Shown in pieces: positions 20,543 through 27,772 of a stretch of 64,000 nt of DNA; within the stretch, counting starts at the first letter, position 1; every line of letters starts with the position of its first letter. Under the pieces are notes generated by a model. That model had not been told where the DNA came from. It worked only from the letters and a program-made list of their open reading frames with translations, and made no database searches. The stretch spans positions 682,001 to 746,000 of the forward strand of contig NZ_BMVW01000001.1 of the NCBI RefSeq assembly GCF_014650915.1. Direction: 5' to 3'. The position numbers were made by a program, and so were the translations under genes. Source of the DNA: Streptomyces poonensis. Its GTDB lineage: Bacteria > Actinomycetota > Actinomycetes > Streptomycetales > Streptomycetaceae.

Positions 20543-21235
20543 ATGGCGCATGACGGAGCGGTGGAACGGGCGGGCGCGGGCGGACCGGTGGCGCGCTGGG
20601 CTCCCGGCAGCCACATCCTGTGGCGGTACCGGGAGAACGCCGGCGATCGCTTCCACATCGTGCGTCCCGTCACCGTCGTGCGCGACGACGACGAGGGGCT
20701 CGCGGTGTGGATGGCGCCCGGCACCGAATGCGTCAAGCCGGTGTTCGTCGACGGGACACCGGTCAACGGGGAGCCGCTGGAGTCCCGTTACACCAAGCCG
20801 CGGACCGTGACGCGCGACCGCTGGTTCGGCACGGGTGTGCTGAAGCTGGCGCGGCCGGGCGAGCCGTGGTCGGTGTGGCTGTTCTGGGAGCCGGGCTGGC
20901 AGTTCAAGAACTGGTACGTGAACCTGGAGGAGCCGCTGACCCGCTGGGACGGCGGCGTGGACTCCGAGGACTGGTTTCTCGACATCTCCGTGCACGCGGA
21001 CCGCAGTTGGGACTGGCGCGACGAGGACGAGTTCGCCCAGGCCCAACGGGACGGGCTGATGGACGCCCGGCTCGCCGAGCGGGTGCGGGCGGCGGGCGAG
21101 TCGGCGGTGGAGGTGATCCGCGCCTGGGGCCCGCCGTTCTCGGACGGCTGGCCGCACTGGCGCCCTGATCCGGCCTGGGACGTACCCTCACTGCCGGACG
21201 ACTGGGACCGTACGCCCGCGTACGTGTCCTCATGA
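20543..21235 (+). CDS. DUF402 family protein (FomD-like hydrolase fold)
   Basis: The 230-residue protein carries the DUF402 core. The motif WSVWLFWEPGWQFKNWYVNLE contributes the conserved tryptophans and asparagine, and DISVHADRSWDWRDEDEF supplies the acidic metal ligands. Characterised relatives (FomD, SA1684-type) are metal-dependent nucleoside phosphate hydrolases. The substrate here is unknown. The gene stands alone between fumC and the SpoIIE-type phosphatase and looks leaderless. Confidence 0.87.
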   Translation: MAHDGAVERAGAGGPVARWAPGSHILWRYRENAGDRFHIVRPVTVVRDDDEGLAVWMAPGTECVKPVFVDGTPVNGEPLESRYTKPRTVTRDRWFGTGVLKLARPGEPWSVWLFWEPGWQFKNWYVNLEEPLTRWDGGVDSEDWFLDISVHADRSWDWRDEDEFAQAQRDGLMDARLAERVRAAGESAVEVIRAWGPPFSDGWPHWRPDPAWDVPSLPDDWDRTPAYVSS

Positions 21236-21584
21236 GACCCTTGTTGCGCGCCCGGTACCCAACCGTAGGATCGTCCTCCGCGAGGGCGCGACTGGGGAGT
21301 AACTTCCGTAGCAAGCACGAAGCTTGACCGTACGTCACCGAGGGGCGGCAGGACGTGATCAAGGGGTACGAGGGCTACAACGGTACGGGCCTCAGACGGT
21401 CGGCCGGACGGTCCGCGCCGTCCGCCGACGGGCCCGCCACGACCGTCCGCGGCGCCGGAACCGCTTCTTGCCATGCGGGTATTCCGTTCCCGGGGCCCGT
21501 CTTGCGGGTATCCGGTTCTCGGCGGGACGCAACTACGGGTTCGCTGCGGGACCGACTGCACGCACGGCGCGCAGCCCCGGACGG
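21236..21584 (+). promoter_or_regulatory. 349-bp leader region of SpoIIE-type phosphatase gene
   Basis: A TAGGAT box at 21266-21271 with TTGCGC 16 bp upstream (21244-21249) is a plausible promoter. Downstream lies an unusually long leader, which includes a possible 82-codon ORF. No riboswitch motif was recognised. Confidence 0.35.
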
Positions 21585-21603
21585 ATGGATTCGACACGCG
21601 TGA
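21355..21603 (+). CDS. Possible upstream ORF coupled to the phosphatase gene
   Basis: A GTG at 21355 with GGCAGGA upstream opens an 82-codon frame beginning MIKGYEGYNGTGLRR. Its TGA overlaps a GTG at 21600 that is an alternative start of the phosphatase (GTGA). The product has no recognisable domain and high Arg/Ala/Gly content, so it may be spurious. The overlap is the only positive evidence. Confidence 0.25.
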   Translation: MIKGYEGYNGTGLRRSAGRSAPSADGPATTVRGAGTASCHAGIPFPGPVLRVSGSRRDATTGSLRDRLHARRAAPDGWIRHA

Positions 21604-23798
21604 CGGAGCACCCCACCTCCCATGAGCGCCCCCAGCCGGGCGCGGGCCCCGCGGACCCCTGCGGGGCACTCCTGCGTACCCAGGACATGCTGCGGATGCC
21701 GCCCCAGCAGCCACGACAGTCCCCGCTGCCCTCCGCCGCGTTACCCGCTCAGGCGGGCATGGCCGACGTGCCGGGCGAGCCGGGCGGCACGCCGGCCGCC
21801 GGCGGTACGGAGCTCCAGGGCGCCGGTGCCGGGGCGGGTACCGATGCCGGCGGCGCCTCCGCGACCAGTGGTCCCGAGCACGCGCAGCCCGCGGTCACCG
21901 AGTCCGACCCGCATCCGCACCGGCCGCGCCCCGCTCCGGAGAGCATTCCCGTGCAGCCGGGACCCGGCAGCGAGCAGGAACGCATCTCCAGCGGATCCGG
22001 CGCGCCGGGTGACCCCGGTGGCCCCGGCACGTCCGGTGAGGGCGAGCGGCGTCAGGGGCAAGGTGTGGCGCCGGGCAGTCCCATGCCGATGCGGCGGGAC
22101 GGCGACCGGCTCCGGTTCGTCGGGGCGGCGACCCGGCGCATCGCCCGGGGTATCGACCTGGACGAGATCGTCATGGGTCTGTGCCGGGCCACCGTGCCGA
22201 CGTTCTCCGACGCGATCCTCGTCTTCCTCCGTGAGCCGCTGCCCGTCGGCGACGAGCGGCCCACCGGTCCGGTGGTCCTGCGGCTGCGCCGTACCGACCG
22301 GATACCGGAGGAGCGGGAGACCGAGGGCGGCTTCCTGCCCGCGCTCCCGCCCGAGCCGGGCGGCGAGCTCTCGGCGGTCACGGCCGAACTGTGCGAGGTG
22401 CGGCCCGGCGGCGCGCTCGCCGAGGTGCTGCGGGGTGTACGGCCCGTCTTCGCGGACGCGCCCGCGGCCCGCGCCGCGCTGCCCGAACTCCTCGGCGACG
22501 AGGCCGATCTGACGGTGCCGCCCGGCCGGCGCGCCATCCTCGCGCCGCTGCGCGGGCGCCGCCGGGTGATCGGCGCCGCGCTGTTCCTGCGCCGCCCGGA
22601 GCGCCCGGCGTTCGAGTCGGACGACCTGCTGGTCGCCGCCCAGCTCGCCACGCACAGCGCGCTCGGCATAGACAAGGCGGTGCTGTACGGCCGCGAGGCG
22701 TACATCGCGGACGAGCTCCAGCGCACGATGCTGCCGGAAACCCTGCCGCGGCCCACCGGCGTGCGGCTGGCCTCCCGCTACCTCCCGGCCGCCGAGACCG
22801 CCCGGGTAGGCGGCGACTGGTACGACGCGATCCCGCTGCCGGGCAGCCGGGTGGCGCTGGTCGTCGGCGACGTCATGGGCCACTCCATGACCTCGGCGGC
22901 GATCATGGGGCAGCTGCGCACCACCGCGCAGACCCTGGCCGGGCTGGACCTGCCGCCGCAGGAGGTGCTGCACCACCTCGACGAGCAGGCCCAGCGGCTG
23001 GGCACCGACCGCATGGCGACCTGCCTGTACGCGGTGTACGACCCGGTCTCGCACCGCATCACCATCGCCAACGCCGGACATCCGCCGCCCGTCCTGCTGC
23101 ACCTGGGCGGCCGGGCCGAGGTGCTGCGGGTGCCGCCGGGCGCCCCGATCGGCGTGGGCGGGGTGGACTTCGAGGCCGTGGAGCTGGACGCGCCCGCCGG
23201 GGCCACGCTCCTGCTCTACACCGACGGGCTGGTCGAGTCCCGGCTGCGGGACGTGTGGACCGGCATAGAGCAGCTCCGCGAGAAGCTCGCCGCGACCGCG
23301 CAGCTGACCGGGCCGGACCATCCGCCGCCGCTGGAGGCGCTGTGCGACGAGGTGCTCGACATGCTCGGCCCGGGCGACCGGGACGACGACATCGCGCTGC
23401 TCGCCGCCCGGTTCGACGGGATCGCGCCCAGTGATGTCGCGTACTGGTTCCTGGAGCCGGAGGAGATGGCTCCGGGACGCGCCCGGCGCCTCGCGCGGCA
23501 CGCGCTGTCGCGCTGGGGCCTGGAGGAGCTGTCCGACTCGGTGGAGCTGCTGATCAGCGAGGTCGTCACCAACGCGGTGCGGTACGCGTCCCGGCCGGTC
23601 ACGCTGCGGCTGCTGCGCACGGACGTGCTGCGCTGCGAGGTCACCGACGACGTGCCGCAGCTGCCGCGGCTGCGTCAGGCGCGGGCCACCGACGAGGGCG
23701 GGCGCGGTCTGTATCTGGTCAACAAGCTGGCCAGACGGTGGGGTGCGACCCGGCTCAGCGCGGGCAAGGTGGTGTGGTTCGAGCTGAACCGGGGGTGA
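21585..23798 (+). CDS. SpoIIE-type PP2C phosphatase with GAF and HATPase domains; contains a TTA codon
   Basis: The protein has about 737 residues. Residues 1-165 are a low-complexity, Pro/Gly/Ala-rich stretch. A GAF-like sensor follows (about 175-360; IARGIDLDEIVMGLCRATVP...DLLVAAQLATHSALGIDKA). The PP2C catalytic domain is at about 385-605 with metal motifs GGDWYDAI and VGDVMGHS, NAGHPPP and LYTDGLVE, ending at DDDIALLAAR. A GHKL ATPase with LLISEVVTNAVRYA and GGRGLYLV closes the protein. Such proteins both phosphorylate and dephosphorylate anti-sigma-factor antagonists. Codon 53 (21741-21743) is TTA, so translation should depend on bldA tRNA. The ATG at 21585 is used; GTG 21600 is an alternative. 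Confidence 0.92.
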   Translation: MDSTRVTEHPTSHERPQPGAGPADPCGALLRTQDMLRMPPQQPRQSPLPSAALPAQAGMADVPGEPGGTPAAGGTELQGAGAGAGTDAGGASATSGPEHAQPAVTESDPHPHRPRPAPESIPVQPGPGSEQERISSGSGAPGDPGGPGTSGEGERRQGQGVAPGSPMPMRRDGDRLRFVGAATRRIARGIDLDEIVMGLCRATVPTFSDAILVFLREPLPVGDERPTGPVVLRLRRTDRIPEERETEGGFLPALPPEPGGELSAVTAELCEVRPGGALAEVLRGVRPVFADAPAARAALPELLGDEADLTVPPGRRAILAPLRGRRRVIGAALFLRRPERPAFESDDLLVAAQLATHSALGIDKAVLYGREAYIADELQRTMLPETLPRPTGVRLASRYLPAAETARVGGDWYDAIPLPGSRVALVVGDVMGHSMTSAAIMGQLRTTAQTLAGLDLPPQEVLHHLDEQAQRLGTDRMATCLYAVYDPVSHRITIANAGHPPPVLLHLGGRAEVLRVPPGAPIGVGGVDFEAVELDAPAGATLLLYTDGLVESRLRDVWTGIEQLREKLAATAQLTGPDHPPPLEALCDEVLDMLGPGDRDDDIALLAARFDGIAPSDVAYWFLEPEEMAPGRARRLARHALSRWGLEELSDSVELLISEVVTNAVRYASRPVTLRLLRTDVLRCEVTDDVPQLPRLRQARATDEGGRGLYLVNKLARRWGATRLSAGKVVWFELNRG

Positions 23799-23831
23799 GG
23801 CCGAACGCGGTCGCGCGGCCGGTGACGCAGA

Positions 23832-23856
23832 AGGGGTGGCCCGTCGGGCCACCCCT
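23832..23856. terminator. Bidirectional terminator between phosphatase and PBP genes
   Basis: AGGGGTGGCCC (23832-23842) pairs perfectly with GGGCCACCCCT (23846-23856) around a GTC loop. It lies between convergent genes. Confidence 0.85.
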
Positions 23857-23900
23857 CGCGTCGTCTCGGAGACTACCGCCCCCGGGACCACCCTCCCCCG

Positions 23901-26210
23901 CTACTCGCCTTCCTCCTGCCACCACTCGTCGTCGCCGTCCGGAGGCGATGCGGACCCCGAACTCGCCGGCGGGCTGACGGGCGGGCTGCTCGTGGCCTCG
24001 TCGTCCGGGGGCTCCGCCGTCGTCGCCTCGTCGGTCGGGGTCTGTGACGGGGGCGCCGACGTCGTCGACTCCTCGGTGGTCGGCTCGTCGGAGGGGCTCT
24101 CAGACGGCGACTCCGAGATGGTCGGCGACTGGCTCGGCTGGACCGCGGCGCCCTGGTTGGTCTCCAGGTCGAACTCGCTGATCTTGCCGCCCAGCGCGCC
24201 GAAGGTGTACTGGGCCCAGATCTGGGCCGGGAAGCTGCCGCCGGCGACGCGGCCCTTGCCCGGGAGGGTGCCGGTCGCGCCCTGCAGGGTGACCTGGGCG
24301 TGCGTCTTGGAGTCCTCACCGAACAGGCCGACCGAGGTGACCAGGTCCGGGGTGTAGCCGGTGAACCACGCCGACCTGTTGAAGTCGGACGTGCCGGTCT
24401 TGCCGGCGACCTGCTGACCGCTGCGGGCCGGGTTCTCGCGCACGGACTTCCGGGCCGTGCCGTCGTCGACCACGCCGGTGAGCACCGAGGTGACCGTGTC
24501 GGCGGCCGTGCGGCTGATGACCTGCTCGCCGATCGGGTCGGGCATCTCGACCGCGAGGTCCCGGTGCTCGGCCGAGGCCAGGATCGCCGGGGTGACCTTC
24601 TTGCCGTGGTTGTCGAGGGTGGCGTACACCCCGGCCATCTCCAGCGGGCTGGCGCCCATGGAGCCGAGGGTCTGGGCGGGCACCGCCTGCTCGTCCTCGA
24701 CGTCCATGCCGAGCGAGCTCGCGACCTCCATCACCTTCTCCATGCCGACGTCGACGCCCATCTGCGCGAACACGGAGTTGACGGAGGCGTTCATGGCCTC
24801 CTGCACGGTGACGTCGCCGTAGTCGACGTCGTCCTCGTTCGGCGGGGCGAATCCGACCTCGTTGCCGTTCGCATCCACGACCGGCCGCTCGCTGGTGCCG
24901 TCGTAGACGGTGCTCGCGGTGATCGGCAGCCCGTCCTGCGTCGTCGCCTCCTCGTCCACGGCGGCGGCGAGGATCACCGGCTTGAAGGTGGAGGCGGGCT
25001 GGTAGTCGGAGCGCGTGGCGTTGTTCGTGTAGTGCTCGGTGTAGCCCACGCCGCCGTACATCGCGAGGACCTTGCCGGTCTTCGGGTCGACCGAGACGGC
25101 ACCGGCCTGCACATCGCCGTCGACGTCCCGCTTCTCCGGGTCCAGCTTGCTGGTGAGGGTCTCCTTGACGGCCTTCTCCAGCTGGGCCTGCTTCTTCTTG
25201 CTGACGTTCAGCGTGATGGTCCAGCCGCCCTTGTCGACGAGCGCCTTGGCCTCGTCCAGGTCGGTGGCCGAGCCCTGGGCGACGAGCTGCTTCGCCAGCT
25301 CGTCGTTGGCCGCCTCCACCAGGTAGCCGGTCTGCCCCTCCATGCCGGGGGCGCCCTGCGGGTCCTTGGGGACGGGGAACTTCATGTCGGCGCGCTCGCC
25401 GGCGTCCAGCCACTTCATCTCGACCATGTTGTCCAGCACGTAGTCCCAGCGCTCCCGGACCAGCTTCTTGCTGGTGTCGGAGGCGACGGCCCAGTCGTAC
25501 TGGCTCGGGGCCTGGAGCAGCGCGGCGAGGTAGGCGCCCTGCGCGACGTTCAGCTTGTCTGCGTCCACGCGGTAGTACGCCTGGGCGGCGGCCTGGATGC
25601 CGTAGGCGCCGCGGCCGTAGTAGCTGGTGTTGATGTACCCGGCGAGGATCTCGTCCTTGGTCTTCTCGCGGTCCACCTTCAGCGAGATGACCAGCTCCTT
25701 CAGCTTGCGGCTGATCGTCTGGTCCGAGGTGAGGTAGTAGTTCTTGACGTACTGCTGGGTGATCGTCGAGCCACCCTGCTTGCCCTTGCCGGAGAGCGTG
25801 TTGAGCAGACCGCGGGCCGTTCCCTTGAGGTCGACGCCGGCGTCCTTGTAGAACGTCTTGTTCTCGGCGGCGACGAAGGTGTGCTGGACGCCCTCGTCGA
25901 CCTCGGCGAGGTCGACGATCTGGCGGTTGACGCCGTCGCCCTTGCGGGCGAGCGTGCTGCCGTCGCTGTACTTGTAGACGTTGGTCTCCTGCTGCGCGTC
26001 CGCGTTCGCCCCGTTGGGGATGTCGATCAGCAGGTAGAGCACGATGAAGCCGAGCATGCCGAGCAGGCAGAGGCCGAAGAACGCGCCGATGATCTTCTTG
26101 ATGCCGAAGAAGCGGCGTATGCCGCCCTTGCCGGCCGCCCTCGACGAGCGCCTGGGCGCCGCGCGGCGGCCCCCGCGCTGCCGCGCTCGTCTCTCTTCCG
26201 CTCGTCCCAT
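23901..26210 (-). CDS. Class A penicillin-binding protein (transglycosylase/transpeptidase)
   Basis: The 769-residue bifunctional peptidoglycan synthase has a basic cytoplasmic start and one membrane anchor (about residues 38-62). A GT51 transglycosylase (about 85-265) follows with motifs VAAENKTFYKDAGVD and GGSTITQQYVKNYYL. The transpeptidase (about 350-650) has the acyl-serine motif STFK, SVNS as SxN, and KTGTS. The first GT51 motif reads EN instead of the usual ED. The last 90 residues are a Ser/Thr/Pro/Glu-rich tail, probably disordered outside the cell. The ATG at 26210 has GGAG upstream; the open frame extends further but lacks support. Confidence 0.94.
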   Translation of the reverse strand: MGRAEERRARQRGGRRAAPRRSSRAAGKGGIRRFFGIKKIIGAFFGLCLLGMLGFIVLYLLIDIPNGANADAQQETNVYKYSDGSTLARKGDGVNRQIVDLAEVDEGVQHTFVAAENKTFYKDAGVDLKGTARGLLNTLSGKGKQGGSTITQQYVKNYYLTSDQTISRKLKELVISLKVDREKTKDEILAGYINTSYYGRGAYGIQAAAQAYYRVDADKLNVAQGAYLAALLQAPSQYDWAVASDTSKKLVRERWDYVLDNMVEMKWLDAGERADMKFPVPKDPQGAPGMEGQTGYLVEAANDELAKQLVAQGSATDLDEAKALVDKGGWTITLNVSKKKQAQLEKAVKETLTSKLDPEKRDVDGDVQAGAVSVDPKTGKVLAMYGGVGYTEHYTNNATRSDYQPASTFKPVILAAAVDEEATTQDGLPITASTVYDGTSERPVVDANGNEVGFAPPNEDDVDYGDVTVQEAMNASVNSVFAQMGVDVGMEKVMEVASSLGMDVEDEQAVPAQTLGSMGASPLEMAGVYATLDNHGKKVTPAILASAEHRDLAVEMPDPIGEQVISRTAADTVTSVLTGVVDDGTARKSVRENPARSGQQVAGKTGTSDFNRSAWFTGYTPDLVTSVGLFGEDSKTHAQVTLQGATGTLPGKGRVAGGSFPAQIWAQYTFGALGGKISEFDLETNQGAAVQPSQSPTISESPSESPSDEPTTEESTTSAPPSQTPTDEATTAEPPDDEATSSPPVSPPASSGSASPPDGDDEWWQEEGE

Positions 26211-26497
26211 GACTCCGGTCCGCTCGCTTCCTTCTCGTTCCTTCTCGCGTGTCACTCGTGTGGGTCGGTCGACCCAGCAAGCTAACACCGCGGGCTGTGA
26301 CAAAGGACCGTCGATCCCGGCTTTTCAGGACGTGACAATCAGCACGCCGCCCCATGAAACCGACGTCACCACAGGGTGAAAGGTTGCCTCATCCGGCACC
26401 GAAGCCACGTCCGCCGCCGTAGCAGAACCGTGACAATCGCCCCTGACCTGCGGGCTCTCATGCACCGCCACCCCGGATCGTCACCTGCGCACGGACC

Positions 26498-26530
26498 TAT
26501 ACACGGCACGTATACGTGGTGTGTATACCT
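26498..26530. promoter_or_regulatory. PadR-type operator, overlapping TATAC dyads
   Basis: Two overlapping dyads share GTATAC half-sites: TATACACGGCACGTATA (26498-26514) and GTATACGTGGTGTGTATAC (26510-26528). The block is AT-rich for this genome and sits where the -35 of the padR promoter would be. This fits autorepression by the PadR regulator encoded downstream. Confidence 0.6.
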
Positions 26531-26536
26531 CGTGTG

Positions 26537-26542
26537 TAGAGT
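26537..26542 (+). promoter_or_regulatory. -10 box TAGAGT of padR-ABC operon
   Basis: TAGAGT is followed by 7 nt and the ATG at 26550, so the leader is 0-1 nt. The PadR operator lies immediately upstream. Confidence 0.45.
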
Positions 26543-26549
26543 CCTCCCC

Positions 26550-27074
26550 ATGTCCATCGGTCACACCCTCCTGGGACTCCTGGAGTCCGGGCCCCGCCAC
26601 GGTTACGACCTGAAGCGGGCCTTCGACGAGAAGTTCGGTCACGACCGGCCGCTGCACTACGGCCAGGTCTACTCGACGATGTCGCGGCTGCTGAAGAACG
26701 GCCTCGTCGAGGTCGACGGCATCGAGCCGGGTGGCGGCCCCGAACGGAAGCGGTACGCGATCACCGACGCCGGCGTCACGGACGTCCGGCAGTGGCTCGC
26801 CACACCCGAGAAGCCGGAGCCGTACCTCCAGTCGACCCTCTACACGAAGGTCGTCCTCGCCCTGCTCACCCACCGGGACGCGGCCGGGATCCTCGACACC
26901 CAGCGCTCCGAGCACCTGCGGATGATGCGCATCCTGACCGACCGCAAGCGCAAGGGCGACCTCGCGGACCAGCTGATCTGCGACCACGCCCTGTTCCACC
27001 TGGAGGCCGATCTGCGCTGGCTGGAGCTGACCGCCGCCCGTCTCGACCGGCTCGCCGAGGCGGTGACCCGATGA
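26550..27074 (+). CDS. PadR-family transcriptional repressor
   Basis: The 174-residue protein has the PadR winged helix (LLGLLESGPRHGYDLKRAF, about 6-24; YGQVYSTMSRLLKNGLVEV, about 37-55). A C-terminal helical dimerisation region with basic segments follows. PadR proteins repress efflux genes and release DNA on binding small toxic ligands. Its stop overlaps the ABC ATPase start (ATGA), so regulator, ATPase and permease form one coupled operon, probably under its own operator. Confidence 0.93.
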   Translation: MSIGHTLLGLLESGPRHGYDLKRAFDEKFGHDRPLHYGQVYSTMSRLLKNGLVEVDGIEPGGGPERKRYAITDAGVTDVRQWLATPEKPEPYLQSTLYTKVVLALLTHRDAAGILDTQRSEHLRMMRILTDRKRKGDLADQLICDHALFHLEADLRWLELTAARLDRLAEAVTR

Positions 27075-27772
27075 CCGCCGAGACCATGGCCCCGGCCGGC
27101 TCCCTGCTCGCCGCCCACGACCTGCGCAAGGCGTACGGCCCGACCACCGCCCTGGACGGGGCCTCCTTCTCCATCCACCCCGGCGAGGTCGTCGCCGTGA
27201 TGGGTCCCTCCGGCTCCGGCAAGTCGACCCTGCTGCACTGCCTCGCCGGGATCGTGCCGCCCGACTCCGGGTCGATCACGTACAACGGCCGTGAGCTCGC
27301 GACCATGAACGACTCGCAGCGCAGCGCACTCCGCCGCTCCGAGTTCGGCTTCGTCTTCCAGTTCGGCCAGTTGGTGCCCGAGCTGACCTGCGTGGAGAAC
27401 GTCGCCCTGCCGCTGCGGCTGAACGGCACCGGCCGCAAGGAGGCCGAGCGCGCCGCCCTGACCTGGATGGAGCGCCTGGAGGTCGACGACCTGAAGGGCA
27501 AGCGGCCCGGTGAGGTCTCCGGCGGTCAGGGGCAGCGGGTCGCCGTGGCCCGCGCGCTGGTGACCAACCCGCGCGTGCTCTTCGCCGACGAGCCGACGGG
27601 CGCGCTCGACTCGCTCAACGGCGAGCGCGTGATGGAGCTGCTCACGGAGGCCGCCCGGTCCACCAACGCCGCCGTCGTCCTGGTCACCCATGAGGCGCGG
27701 GTCGCCGCGTACTCCGACCGGGAGATCGTCGTACGGGACGGGAAGTCGCGGGACATGGAGCGCATCGTATGA
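27071..27772 (+). CDS. ABC transporter ATP-binding protein (MacB/LolD type)
   Basis: The 233-residue ATPase has Walker A GPSGSGKST (about 44-52), Q-loop FVFQFGQLVPELT, signature VSGGQGQRVAVARAL and Walker B VLFADEPTGALDS. The H-loop is VTHEARVAAYSDR. It powers the FtsX-type permease encoded next, with which it overlaps by ATGA. Context with PadR suggests efflux of an antibiotic, peptide or lipid-like compound, or a mechanotransmission role, rather than import. Confidence 0.94.
   Translation: MTAETMAPAGSLLAAHDLRKAYGPTTALDGASFSIHPGEVVAVMGPSGSGKSTLLHCLAGIVPPDSGSITYNGRELATMNDSQRSALRRSEFGFVFQFGQLVPELTCVENVALPLRLNGTGRKEAERAALTWMERLEVDDLKGKRPGEVSGGQGQRVAVARALVTNPRVLFADEPTGALDSLNGERVMELLTEAARSTNAAVVLVTHEARVAAYSDREIVVRDGKSRDMERIV

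Larger units (their letters stand above)
26211..26549. promoter_or_regulatory. Divergent promoter region of PBP and PadR genes
   Basis: The right half holds the PadR operator and promoter described separately. The left half must contain the PBP promoter, but no clear -35/-10 pair was recognised on the minus strand. Confidence 0.4.

Noticed and set aside
19433..21157. 574-codon minus-strand ORF opposite fumC and the DUF402 gene
   Set aside because: Spans two well-supported plus-strand genes and has no recognisable domain.
24300..26285. 661-codon plus-strand ORF opposite the penicillin-binding protein gene
   Set aside because: Antisense reading of a secure PBP gene with all catalytic motifs on the minus strand.
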